Below are positions 24,273-35,183 of a stretch of 64,000 nucleotides of DNA, piece after piece. The notes beneath the pieces are model-generated. The model saw nothing but the letters and a program-made list of their open reading frames with translations. It ran no database searches and had not been told where the DNA came from. The stretch lies in NCBI GenBank assembly GCA_030847615.1, contig JAUMIR010000011.1, positions 38,671,001-38,735,000 of the forward strand, written 5' to 3'. This DNA comes from Gambelia wislizenii. Its lineage: Eukaryota > Chordata > Lepidosauria > Squamata > Crotaphytidae. The translations under genes and the position numbers were made by a program. Numbering within the stretch: position 1 is the stretch's first letter; the number at the start of each line of letters is the position of its first letter.

Positions 24273-25493
24273 CAACTAATAGACGCAAGGATCACAGGTT
24301 TTGAGCACCACTAGGATAGGCAACCTAGGGGTCACTACAAACAGAGAAGCCATTTGCTGTTAGGAGCGATGAAGCAGGGAACTCCAAGAAGCGGGGTGGC
24401 CAATACCAGCGCCCTCTCGAAACCACCGCTGCCCTGGGTCATGCCATCCCTGGGAAGATTCTGGCAGAGGCATTGGCACCAGCGAGGGCCACAGAGTCCT
24501 GAAGAGAAGGGAGACAGAGGGAGGAAATCCACTCCTCTGCTCCCCAGGGCCAAGCATCAGGGGAGGCGCCATGCTGCGTGTTTTCCAAGCTGGGCCTCTA
24601 CCCAGAGACCAGGCCAATGGCCAAGCGGAGTCAGGCACACCCAGAGGCCATCCTGCTGACATGCCAACAAGCCTTCCCTGTTCCACCCAGCTTCAGCTGT
24701 CTTCTTGACAAGGTGAAGAATTGGGAGCAACCCAAGCCAAAAACGCAGGAAGGCTAATCCAGGCAGGAGTGGAGCACCAGGCGTGGCAACCACCCACCTT
24801 CCCTGCAACCTCTCCTTAACCTCTGAGCAGCCAGCCCCTGCCAAAAGTGGAAAAACACAAGAGGTGCTGCTGCTGCTGCTACTCCAAGATGGGTGTGCTA
24901 CCCAAGACTGCTTTTGCATGCCGGGCCTTGCACGACTGGCCTGCTGCACCCCGTGGCACGTGGATAGCTGTGTGGGCAGAGGCTTCCAGCTGGTAGTGCC
25001 ATCTGTGGGGAAGGGAGGGAGATAGAAACTGCCCAAGTACAGAGAGAGAGGAGGAGACAAAGAAGCACAAGCAGTTCCAAAGGTTGGGGACATGGCGGAG
25101 CGGAGGGGGGGAAGAGGCTGCTTGGAAATGACCAGCCTCTTTGTTTTAGGAGACTGGCAACCCAGTCCTAAAACACACGGGTGCAAGGAAGCCCCACCCA
25201 TTTCAGCACCACTTTCCCACCTTGCTCAGGGCTGTGGTTTGGAAGGGGAGACTGGGTGCATCAGCACCCTCTGCTCTGTAGATAGCACAGCTCCATTCAC
25301 CTGCTTATGCAGAGTGCCTTCAGAAGATGCCCCATTTGTAAGTCCCCCCCATGTCTGTACAGTTGGCATCAGCAGATGGCATTACACCTGCCTGGAAACA
25401 CAAACCTTTTGCACCCTTTTGTGCCATTTCCTCTCCTCTTCTTGGACAACACCAGAGGATGCCTTTTTTGGTGGAGGGGGGGATACAGAAGGA

Positions 25494-25559
25494 GTATATA
25501 TTTTCTCACCAGGAAGAATGGATGTGGAGTTTCCATTCTTCTTGGTGAGCAATGTATAC
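25494..25559 (+). other. 66-nt hairpin, pre-miRNA-like fold
   Basis: Arms 25505-25521 (ctcaccaggaagaatgg) and 25533-25549 (ccattcttcttggtgag) pair over 17 bases with one G-U. After a small internal loop, 25494-25500 pairs with 25553-25559. The terminal loop is about 10 bases. It could be a small-RNA precursor or the remnant of a foldback transposon. Confidence 0.35.
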
Positions 25560-25681
25560 CACGTGCGCCTCCACCCCCCTCAGGAGACTCCCTTTAGGAT
25601 CAAAAAGGGAGCAGAACCAAGGCCTGCCTGCAGGCAACCACATCTGATCTCCACCATTTCTCACACGTGGGCACGACTGTT

Positions 25682-25892
25682 GTCACCCACTTCAGCTTGC
25701 TGTGCCTTTAAGTCAGCTCCGATGTATGGCAACCCTAATGTTGGATTTTCTTGGCAAGATTTCTTCAGAGGAGGTTTGCCTTTGCCTTCCTCTGAGGCTG
25801 AGAGTGTGTGACTTGCCCAAGGTCACCCCAACCCTGGTCTCCTGGAGTTCCAATCCAACACTCAGACCACTGCACCATACTTCCTCTTCAAC
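25682..25892 (-). mobile_element. tRNA-derived SINE, inverted
   Basis: 'gatgtatggcaaccctaatg', 'tcttggcaagatttcttcag', 'gtgtgacttgcccaaggtc' and 'ccaacactcagaccactgc' appear in inverted order. Confidence 0.88.
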
Positions 25893-26129
25893 TTACCATG
25901 CTGCACAAGTGTAGTAATCTCTGGGAATTGGCAGAACACAGAGAAGAAAGTAACTGGGCCTTGGAAAGAGAGCTGGAAAGTGCAGACAGTCAGAACTGGC
26001 AGCAGCGATGGGGGTGATTCTGGTGCCACCCTGGCACACCCCAGGGGCAAGAGGAGGCCTCGGGCGCTGCGTGTGTGGGTTCTGCCTACACGCAACCACA
26101 CCCACAGGCATGAACGCCAGGTCCACTTA

Positions 26130-26325
26130 AACGCACACTCTTGCTGTTGTTCCAAGGTGAACCTATTACGGGGGTTTGCTGGCAAGGTTTGCTCAGAGGG
26201 AGGTTGCCATTGCCTTTTTCTGAGGCTGAGAGAGTGGGACTTGCCCAAGGTCCCCTGGTGGGTCCTCATGGCTGAGCGGGGATTTCCAGAGTCGTAGTCC
26301 AGTGCTCAAACCACTACACCATGCT
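26130..26325 (-). mobile_element. tRNA-derived SINE, inverted
   Basis: 'tgaacctattacgggggttt', 'ttgctcagagggaggttgc', 'gggacttgcccaaggtccc' and 'agtccagtgctcaaaccact' mark the element, 240 bases from the previous SINE and in the same orientation. Confidence 0.85.
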
Positions 26326-26329
26326 GTCT

Positions 26330-29300
26330 GCCTGAAATGCTCACTCAACATTTGCTTGGTGGATCAAACCAAGAGATTCCATCACCAAATCAGGCTCCTC
26401 TGTTCCAAGCACAAACCAGGCATCACTCATCAGCATCAGAGCAGGGCTTGGAAGAGCTGTCGCTGCTGCTATGGAATACAACATCTAGAATTCCCCCGCC
26501 ATCATGGCTAGAGGAGGCACATTGCTTGTCGTCCAAAAAGTGGCCACCAGCTGGGGATTCTGGGAGCAGTGCTCCAAGCATTAACCATTCCCTCAAAGTG
26601 GGGATTCGTAGGTATACTGCTTCTATCTGTGGAGGTTCCATTCCTTTCCAAGCAAGGCAGGGGCAAAGGAGAAAAGTCTTTGGCAACACGGTGGCAGCAA
26701 ACGGTCAGGCGGAGACCTACTGGAGTATCCCAGGAATATTTAAGGACACCCATTTCCTCACTGCAGGTCAACCAATCTGAACCCAGCACCCGGTTGGGAT
26801 GCACTCGTCCCGCTGAGAGAAAGAATGCCTGTTCCCTTATGTGACTCCCATCTCAGAGTCCACAGTGGGACAACCGTTCTCTGCCTCAGCCGAAAACATG
26901 GTCAAGAAAGACTGAAGAGACCAGCAAAAGAAATAAGGCAGGAGCCAGGACGACTCTCCCCCCCCAACTCCTCCACCATTCTCAAAGGAGGACAGATTTT
27001 GGTCAAACATTACCTCATGATGGTGTACGTCCAACAATAGAGCAAAAGAACCCGGGGTGGGGAGGAATCAAGCTGAGGCATGAGAGTCCCTTCTTGGGAT
27101 TGCTTTAGTATTGGCTTTTCTGCACTGAGCAAGGAGCTGGCATCAGCTTGGAAAAGTTACTTTCCCAGATTGGAATCCCCTTGGCCAATGTGGCCTCTCG
27201 ACTGAGGAATTCTAGAAACTGTATTAAAAAATAAATAAATGTTCACACCATGGTTTACAAGGCCCTGCTTACAGTGCAGCCGAGTCCCCTACAAGTTCCC
27301 AGGTGAGCACCTGCTGCCCTTCCCATCTCCCAGTCCCACCCCTGGGTGGCCAAACTGCAACCACAAAACTCCAGGTTGCAGGAGTTTGCTGGCCGGAGAG
27401 TTTGCTGGCCAACACAATCCTTCCGTAAATGAGTGAGGAAGAAGGAGGAAAAGTGTCCCCAGCAGATGAAGAAGCGAGGGCGCAGATCGCCGAAGAACAG
27501 CTCTGCAATGGCTGGATTGGGCCAAAAGGCCTCCCCAGTCCAGTATCCTGTTCTCCCAGGGGCCAAGCAGATGCACCCTGGGGAAAGCCCACCGGCACAA
27601 GGGCACCTACGCCATCCATCGCGCATTGCCCAGCAGCTGGTCTACAACGTGGCCTTGTGGCACCGGAGCTCTGGAACGCTCCGCCTGCCACGAAGGGAAG
27701 ACTTAGCTACCTGCCCAGGCTTTTAAAGACACGGAGCCCTATATTGTCTTATGTTGTTTCATTTTCTGCTACTCTGTTATTTTACCTTTTTTAAAAAGTA
27801 TCTTGTTGCATGTTTTTTTAAAAAAAACAAGAACTTTTACCTCCGCTGAGAGCACTCCAGGAATGAACAAGGTGGGGTATTTAATCCATTATTTAAATAA
27901 TTAAAGGTGAAATGAAAGGGGGCATAATCAAATGCCTGCTAGGTGCAGTAGGGTACAGACCAAATGCAAACCCCTCATCCACCCACTGGTTGTGGTCAGC
28001 ATCACAGGCCTCCTTCTGTGTTCCTTCATCTTTTTTGGACAACAACTCCCTTTCTCAGTTGGCAGATTCTGTAAATTGTTCCCCCAAAATCCCCCTCCAA
28101 AAAAATCTGACAAGTCCTTCTTGGTGGTATCACCAAAGCTGTAGAATCCCTTCCCTCAGGAAACCTGTTTGGCCTCTTTCACACAATTTATAATAATGTT
28201 TATTTATAATGCCTTTTCTATTAAGGGCAGAACACCAAACGTCTACAGTCAGAGACAAAGACAATAAAACATAATGCTACAAATATACATAAATTGCCAG
28301 GAAAACAAGGAAGACATATGTTAATTTGTCATTTTGGCCTGTTCTCATTATTTTTCATTCTGTGTTCCCCTCTCCCCTGCTGCCATTAGGGACATCATCA
28401 CTATTGCTCAGGGAGGGGGTTGTATATGTAGGTTTTGTGGCCTTAATACTAATAGATGGAAGTTTATTTAAGTTGTGGTTTCTCTTTGGATCTTTTTTGC
28501 ATTAAGCTAGGACAGAATTTTATTTTTTAAGAGAAGCCAAGAAGCTGCTCAGCAGATGGTGATGTTCAGGTGGAAACCTGCCAGCCCAGGTTGGCTCTGC
28601 TCCAAACCCACACCTTCCCAGCACCGGTACCAGTGTAGAGCCATCTCTGCCCCTGACAGGGACCCCAGGGAACCATCACAAGCCTCAACAGGCAGCCATG
28701 TTTTAGGGCACCCTGCTGGCAAGTGAGAAAAGAAGCCACAAGGATGCTGTGCTCAGCAGGGAGTTTGGCAGGTACCTGGCTATGGCCCTGCAATGCGGAG
28801 GGGAAAAAGCAGGCGGAAACTGGCGAAGACGGTGATGTAGCTAAAAGATGAAAAATGACGGACAAAAACCAAACCCACCACCCGTCTGCTGCTTTGAATG
28901 GTCCAGTGCCCAGCAATCTTAGTGAACCATTGAAAAAATAAAAAACCACTAATGAATTTTAATAAGAAAAATTCCATGGGGCTACAGTGTGGGGAGGGGA
29001 GTATGGAAAACCCAACTGGCTGCTTTTGCTGGGGGTAGAACCAGCATCCTTTTGCAAGAACAAAGAGGTGCTGAGTTGGGAAGAGGAGGAAAGAGAGAGA
29101 GGGAGCTTTAAGAGGAGGTGGAGAGTCATGCAGACTGCAAGTCCAAGCATCCTTGGCCAGCATAGCCCAATGGTGAGGAACACCTGAAAGTTGTGGTTCA
29201 ACAGCATCCAGAAGGCTGCACAATTTCCTGGCTCAAAACAACCAGGAGCAGGCGATCTAAGACCAGGGAGCCAGACAGTGGTCTGGAGCCATGTTTTAAG

Positions 29301-29970
29301 ACACAACGTTTTGTACAAGCTTTCCCAGCAGACGGTTTGTATATTAATAAGGCATCTAGGTGTAACACACACTTGCTCCTTGCTATGAGATCTCCTCCTT
29401 TGCATGGCGATCTACCTGTTCTGGTTTTACTGGGATGAACTGGTGGGAAGGGGGCCACTGTAACAGCCTCCTCTGGTGTGCATGGCAAACGCACAGCATG
29501 AGCTCAGGCATCACTCACCTGCCTGAAATATTCATGGCTGAAAAGTGATCTGTTGGCAAGACAGGAGCTTGTCAAGAGAGGAAGGAAAGTACTGCCTAGT
29601 GGCTAGAGAAGGGGGAAAGGGCAGGGCAGAAGGAGAAGATCTAGAGGGCTAGAGGGCTTTTCTTTTCTTTTCTTTTTTTTGGCTCTGGGATTTATGTTCC
29701 CAAAATACTCGCCCCCCCACCCTCCAGACATAAAACCCCCAGAAGTGGCTGGAAGTTCATTTGCTTCTGCAAATTGGCATTTTTGTGCCTGTTCTGAAGA
29801 TTGCTTGGGATCTTTTGCAACCCATGAAAAAGGTGGGCTGCAGCTGCTAGAGATATCCAGGAGAGACAAGTCACCCCTTTTACACAGCTAGAAAAGGGGG
29901 TGTTCAGGGAGTTTGAGGAGGGGTCAAGGCCACAGAAAAAGCCTTGTTTGTTGTGAAACAGAGTTCCCTG
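26330..29970. other. Noncoding stretch
   Basis: Besides the LINE fragment at 27.5-27.8 kb and an inverted LINE tail near 28190-28300, no element or exon is recognised. A foldback core occurs near 29125-29215. Confidence 0.5.
27490..27800 (+). mobile_element. L2/CR1-type LINE 3' fragment
   Basis: 'ctggattgggccaaaaggcc', 'ccagtatcctgttctccc' and 'agcagatgcaccctgggg' match a common reptile LINE-derived repeat. 'ctggaacgctccgcctgcc' and a T-rich tail follow, as in L2 3' ends. The open frame 27429-27794 across it is not treated as a gene. Confidence 0.55.
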
Positions 29971-29974
29971 ACAG

Positions 29975-30072
29975 AGAAGGCTAAATATTTCACAAAACTA
30001 CAAATCCCAGAATTCCATAGCGTTGAGCCATGGCAGTTAAGGTGCATTCTTTCTGCGGTGTGGCAGTAGCCT
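29975..30072. mobile_element. Palindromic MITE, right half
   Basis: 'aaactacaaatcccagaatt', 'gagccatggcagttaaggtg' and 'tgcggtgtggcagtagcc' represent one arm only. Confidence 0.7.
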
Positions 30073-30084
30073 TTCTCATTTATT

Positions 30085-30183
30085 GGACTATTGTATATAA
30101 TGGTATTTGAGCATCCACAGATTTTGGTATCCACAGAGGGTCTGGAACAAACCCCAGTGGATACTGAGGGCCCACTGGTCTAT
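30085..30183. mobile_element. Pogo/Tigger-like MITE fragment
   Basis: 'ttgagcatccacagattttg', 'gtatccacagagggtctgg' and 'agtggatactgagggcccac' match the family of the 21.4- and 31.5-kb elements. Confidence 0.65.
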
Positions 30184-30271
30184 GTTTTAAAACTGTTGCA
30201 ATTCAATGTTTTTAACAGAACCGTTTACCTAATAGTTTTTGAAAGTTTGTATCAAAAAGGTTTTAGCAGTA

Positions 30272-30597
30272 CAGGTTGAGTATCCCTTATCCAAAATGTT
30301 TTGGACCAGAAGTGGCTCGTATTTCAGATATATATTTTTTGAATACTTGCATATATATAATGAAATATCTTGGAGATGGGATCCAAGTCTAAACATGAAA
30401 TTCATTTGTTTCATACGCACCTTATACACATAGCCTGAAGGTACTTTTATACACAATATTTTTAATAGTTTTGTGCATGAGACAAAGTTTGTGTACATTG
30501 AACCAACCAGCAGAAAGCAAAGATGTCACTATCTGAACCACCCATGTTGACAACTTTGGGAGTATTTTGGAATTCCAGATAAGGGAGACTCAACCTG
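30272..30597. mobile_element. Pogo/Tigger-type non-autonomous element (MER2-like), complete
   Basis: Terminal inverted repeats 'caggttgagtatcccttat' and 'ataagggagactcaacctg' are flanked by TA on both sides, the Tc1/mariner target. Internal blocks such as 'acacatagcctgaaggta' and 'caaagtttgtgtacattgaa' look very close to the mammalian MER2 element as I remember it. It sits within LINE 3' UTR-like sequence. It is too short to encode a transposase. Confidence 0.8.
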
Positions 30598-30670
30598 TAC
30601 TTTGTTTTTAATTTGATGTGAGCCACCTTGAATCCCCTACCAGGAGAAAGGCTGGATCTAAATTAAAATA

Positions 30671-30927
30671 TAGTAGGACCCCCTATCCACTGATTCATTA
30701 TCCACTGATTCAGTTATCCACAGGACACAAAACAGCACACCTACCATAGAGTCTTCCTAGAAAATGCATCCTCTCTAGCTATTTTCTAGGTCCTCCAAGG
30801 CAACTCTATGGGATTTTAAACTAGAAGTCCCAATATTTTCAATGGAGTTTGCTGTTATCCACAGTTTTCAGTATCCACGGAGGGGGGCCCTGGAACCAAT
30901 CCCCAGTGGATACAGGTGTCCTACTGT
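30671..30927. mobile_element. Pogo/Tigger-like MITE
   Basis: It starts 'tagtaggaccccctatccac' and ends 'gtggatacaggtgtcctact' followed by gta, so the termini are inverted repeats in TA context. Inner copies of 'tatccac(t/a)g' repeat. It begins directly after the LINE tail at 30600-30670. Confidence 0.7.
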
Positions 30928-31499
30928 ACATAAAATAAATTAGAGTCTTGCAAAATGAGAGTGAATATCATGTGCCTGCAAAGGCTGGGAGGCCTGTGCC
31001 GGTGGTCAGCTGCAGCCGCCGGCGGAGCAAGGCCCACATGAGTGAAGCAGAGATCCCGTTTCAAATGTTCCAGGGCAGCTGAGCACTGGCACAGGGAACA
31101 AGATCTGGAGCTGAGCCTCTGCTCAGCACCCCTGGGTCACTTTAAAAAAAAACACAGAGAGGTCATTTCAGTTATGGAGAAACAGTAGCCAGAGCTTCTC
31201 AGTTGGCTGCAGCCAGCATGAAATCCAGGTGAGGTTCTGGATCAGGGGCTTCCAACCTGGTGCCCGGCCCCACAAAAAATAGAGAAAGCATTGACAGTGG
31301 AAGAATACCACTTTAGGACACGAGGTACCAGTCCAACATAGTCTGTCCCACATGTGTTTTTGCAGGAAAGACACTGTTGTTTTCACCATTCTTCTTTCAA
31401 GGTTTTCTTTTTAAATTTTATTTTTCACATGGGAGGATTTGGGGCAGGTCACACAGATTTTTCTACATAGTACACTAATATGAAACCACTTATACAGAT

Positions 31500-31741
31500 T
31501 TGTATACAGTTGTCCCTCCATATATCACAAATTTGGCATTCATGGTTTTAAGTATTCACGGCTTGAAAATATTCTTTAAAAAATAATAATCCAAAAAGCA
31601 AGCCTTGATTTTGCCATCTTATATAAGGGACACCTTTGCTATGCCATTGCATATAATGGGACTTAGAGTATTCACGGATTTTGGTATCCACGGGAGGTAC
31701 TTGAACCAAACCCCAGCGAATGTGAAGGGACAACTGTACAT
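31500..31741. mobile_element. Pogo/Tigger-like MITE, copy 2, opposite orientation
   Basis: Ends 'acagttgtccctccatata' and 'gaatgtgaagggacaactgt' are inverted repeats. It is the reverse complement of the 21.4-kb copy, with long runs identical across the centre. Confidence 0.8.
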
Positions 31742-31844
31742 TGAAATGTGTTCCTTCTCCTTCTGTTTGCTCCTCATCCTTCATCACTTTCAAAAATCAT
31801 GCAATATTTTTCCACAGGCATATTTGCAATTATCTCTGTAAATT

Positions 31845-32340
31845 GTTATCCAGAGGGCTCGTGACAGAGACCATGCATCTTCCCTGTTTGGACAGCTCCA
31901 CTGCCTGCCAGTCTCTTTCCAAGCACAATTCAAAGTGATGGTTGTGACGTATAAATCCCTACACCACTCAGGTCCAAGGAAACTGACAGACCCCCGTTGC
32001 CCCATAGCAGCCTGTCTGGGCCCCTGCTGGTGGAGACTTGTGACAGGGCCTTCTCAGTGGCTGCCCCAACCTCTGGCGCTCCCTCCCTGGGGAGGCTGAA
32101 GCAGCCGCCTCCTTGCTGTCCTTCCACTGGCTGACACAGTAGACGTTTTTATTCCGACAGCCTTTTGAGAACTTTTGAAGAGAGGGCTTTTAACAGTGTA
32201 CTGTACAATTTTAATTGTACTGTTTCTTAAACTACTTTTTATCATTTCTAAGTGTATCCTTTAAGTTTTTAAAATATTGGCAATTGTTTAATTGGATTTT
32301 AATGTTGATCTTTGGTAGGTTTTAAATTATAGTGCAGTCA
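31845..32340 (+). mobile_element. L2-like LINE, ORF2 end and 3' UTR
   Basis: The sequence 'ctgcctgccagtctctttcc', 'gacgtataaatccctacac', 'gacagggccttctcagtgg' and 'ctccctccctggggaggc' is the familiar L2 ORF2 C-terminal coding region. It is followed by a T-rich 3' UTR. Frames are broken. Confidence 0.75.
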
Positions 32341-32344
32341 GTTT

Positions 32345-32585
32345 GAAGAGGTAGTGTGGTGTAGTGGTTTGAGCATTGGACTATGGCACTGGAGACAGTT
32401 TGAATCTCTGCTCGGCCATGAAAACCCACTGGGTGACCATGGGTAGGGCACACACTCTCAGCCTCATGGGATGGCAATGGCAAACCTGCTTTGAACAAAT
32501 CTTGCCAAGAAAACCCCATGATAAGTTTGCTATAGGGTTGTCATAAGTCAGAAATGACTTGAAGGCACATGGTAACACCAAGAAG
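32345..32585 (+). mobile_element. tRNA-derived SINE, full length
   Basis: The clearest copy here: 'gtagtgtggtgtagtggttt', 'gagcattggactatggcac', 'gccatgaaaacccactggg', 'cttgccaagaaaaccccatg' and 'gtcagaaatgacttgaaggc'. It follows an L2 tail directly. Confidence 0.93.
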
Positions 32586-33448
32586 TACTCATTTTAATTT
32601 GTAAGCTGCCTTGACTCTCTGCTTTGGGAAAAGCCTAGGGTACAAATGAAGATGACAGCAGCAATATCTCAAGAGAAGTAGCCCTACCCATCCAGTCACA
32701 GATTCTGAGGAAGGAAGGCACTTCGACATCATAAAGAAAGAGGGGAAACCCAGCCCCCTGTGGCTCCCATGGTGGATTTTACCAGCATCCGAGTTGTCAC
32801 TGCTGCATAAAACTGCAGAGCAAGGTTCGCGGACTTTCATGAGCACCGGAAACCCTGAATGTGCCAGACCCTGGGAATCTTTCCCCCCGCACTCTAAATG
32901 GACACAGGGTGAAAAATGCACTGAAAGAACCCAGAAAGCAGAGGCAGGCAACTAAGAAGGGGGCCTGCCTCCTCCCATGAGCTGGGGGCCCTCCCTAGCA
33001 GTGTTTGACTACAATGCCCATCACCCCTTGCCAGCATGCTGCCTGGGGACAATGGGAGCTGCAGTCAGATCCTGCTAGACGGGGGCCCAGCTTGGTGACC
33101 TTTATAAAGACATCTCCCCACAGTTTAAATCAGGGGTAGGCCACAGCTAAGAGGGTGGGGTCATTCCCCCCCCCCCATGCCACATGTGGAAAAGACATCA
33201 TGTCACTCCCAGGTTCACATCTGGCTGATTGTGGGGTGTGTGTGTTGGGGTCATGGGGTGGAACTGGTGCATTTTGCAGTATTCTGGAGCTCTTTTGGTG
33301 GTCAAAATCACTTCTGGTTTTTTTTTTAAAGCAACAAGATCTAGGAGAGTCCCTTTCGCTTGCGTTGCATCCAAGCCACCTGGGAAAGAGGGAGGGCGGT
33401 AGCGCCACCATCACCCTCCAAAGCCACCCCCCATTCCCCTACCCTGGC

Positions 33449-33507
33449 TGTGTGTGTGTGTGTGTATGTGTGTGTGTGTGTGTGCACACGTGCACACAGG
33501 CGCACAC
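33449..33507. repeat. (TG)n/(CA)n alternating tract
   Basis: About 36 bases of TG with one TA step pass into 'cacacgtgcacacaggcgca', giving nearly 60 bases of alternating purine-pyrimidine sequence. Confidence 0.95.
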
Positions 33508-33908
33508 CCTCTCTGCTCACAGCTGTGACCTTCCCAGCATGTCACCACTCTGCCTCCTGGCACCACAGGGAAGGAAGGAAGGAAGGAGAGCTAATCTTAA
33601 AGAAGACAGAAAAGAAGAACCACAGCCATGGCAGAGACTGAAGCAGCAGCCAGGGGGTGGGGAGCAGAGTTTGCTTGCCCCCAGTTTTCCCAGCTGAGCA
33701 GCCTGGGTGGGAACAGGAGGAAGAACATAGTCCATGACCCCACCCCAAAAAAAGGCAAAAGACCCACACTCAAGGAGGGGAGGCAGCTCGCCTGACAGCA
33801 GCAGAAGAGCTGCAATGCAGTAGGTGCCAGGCCCATCCCCGGGCAAAGCCAGTTGAAAGGAAGGGATTATGAGACCCCTTTGGGCTCCTGGCAATATCGA
33901 GGGCCCCC

Positions 33909-33911
<3 letters not shown>

Positions 33912-33943
<32 letters not shown>
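33912..33943. repeat. (AC)16 microsatellite
   Basis: Uninterrupted dinucleotide tract following a poly-C run. Confidence 0.97.
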
Positions 33944-33946
<3 letters not shown>

Positions 33947-35023
33947 TGCCCAACTGAGCTGGAGAACTGCCCAGTTTTGGGACTACAACTTCTAGAATCT
34001 TTCCAGCCAGCGAAGCCAGAGGGAGCTGCATCCAATCATCTGCCCATCCCTCCCTTGTCTTTTCAACCACCCTGTGGGATCAAGGCAGCTTGTAAACATC
34101 AAAGCAGATATAGAATAAAAACTGCTATCACTGACAACACAGAAAAGTTAACCGGTAATTAAACTATTCACAGAATTAAAGCCAGGGTTTGCAAAAGTTA
34201 CTGTTTGGAACTATAGCTCCCAGAATCCCCAACACTGGCCCATGCTGACAGCCATGATGCTGTATCTGGCTATGACAAGATACTCTCTGGCCACAGTCCT
34301 GCCTGGAGGCCTCAAAAATCATATTCGATCATTTAAAACCCTCACTGGGCTGGGTAACCTGCCGTGCCCTTTGAGCACAGACGCCACTTTCGGCCATGAC
34401 TGCGCCGCTCCCCCTCCCAGACGGACTCCCACTGCGGGGTCAGCTACAGGCCAAACCAAACACTCCTTCCCTGCTGAAATCCTGATTGGTACAACTTGCC
34501 AGCTGGAGTGTCAGATTTTCTCACTGGTAGAACAGCCAGTTCAGCGGGCAGGGCAGGGCGGTGGTGTCCCAAAAGGGTGCTGTTGTGGGGGGGGGGCAGA
34601 GAGAGCGCACCAGCTGTAACTCCAGAAGGCCACGGGGTCTGGAGAGGAGGGCCGAAGGCAGAGAGAGGGAGAGAAAGCCCTGCTCTTCTTTTGCTTGTCT
34701 GGGTCTCTGCTGCAACGGGTGCCCAGAGAAGGCAATGCCCAGGCACTCTGCAAAGCTCACCTGGCTGGGCTACTAGGCCCACACCCCGGTTATGTCTCCA
34801 ATGTGCAAGAAAGGCAAAGAGAAAGGTCTCTGGAGCAAGGGTCTAGTTGGGATTTGGGGCCAGTGCCCCACTCCACTTTCCAGTCTAGCAGCATCCCAGG
34901 CCCAAAAAGTTCGGGGCCAAAACCTGAGACCAAGGGATGCCTCCCATGGATGTCATTAAGCATGTTGCAGGAAGCATCAACCCCAATTGCCGCCAGCATG
35001 TCATCCAAAACATAAACACCATT

Positions 35024-35183
35024 GGAGCCTTATCACACTACGCTGTTGTAGCGCTGTTATTCCACTGTAGTTGCTATACTTGCTTCCTGTGGAATTCTGG
35101 GGTTTGTAGTTGAGTGAGGCCCAAGAGCTCTCTGGCTGAGAATGCTCAGTGCCCCTCCCTAAACTGCAAATCCCAGGATTCTA
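35024..35183. mobile_element. Palindromic MITE, nearly complete
   Basis: 'ttatcacactacgctgttg', 'ggaattctggggtttgtagt' and 'taaactgcaaatcccaggat' mark the family; the outer right terminus is lost. Confidence 0.75.

Noticed and set aside
27429..27794. 121-codon frame starting MSEEEGGKVSPADEEARAQ
   Set aside because: Most of it lies in LINE-derived sequence and the product is not recognised.
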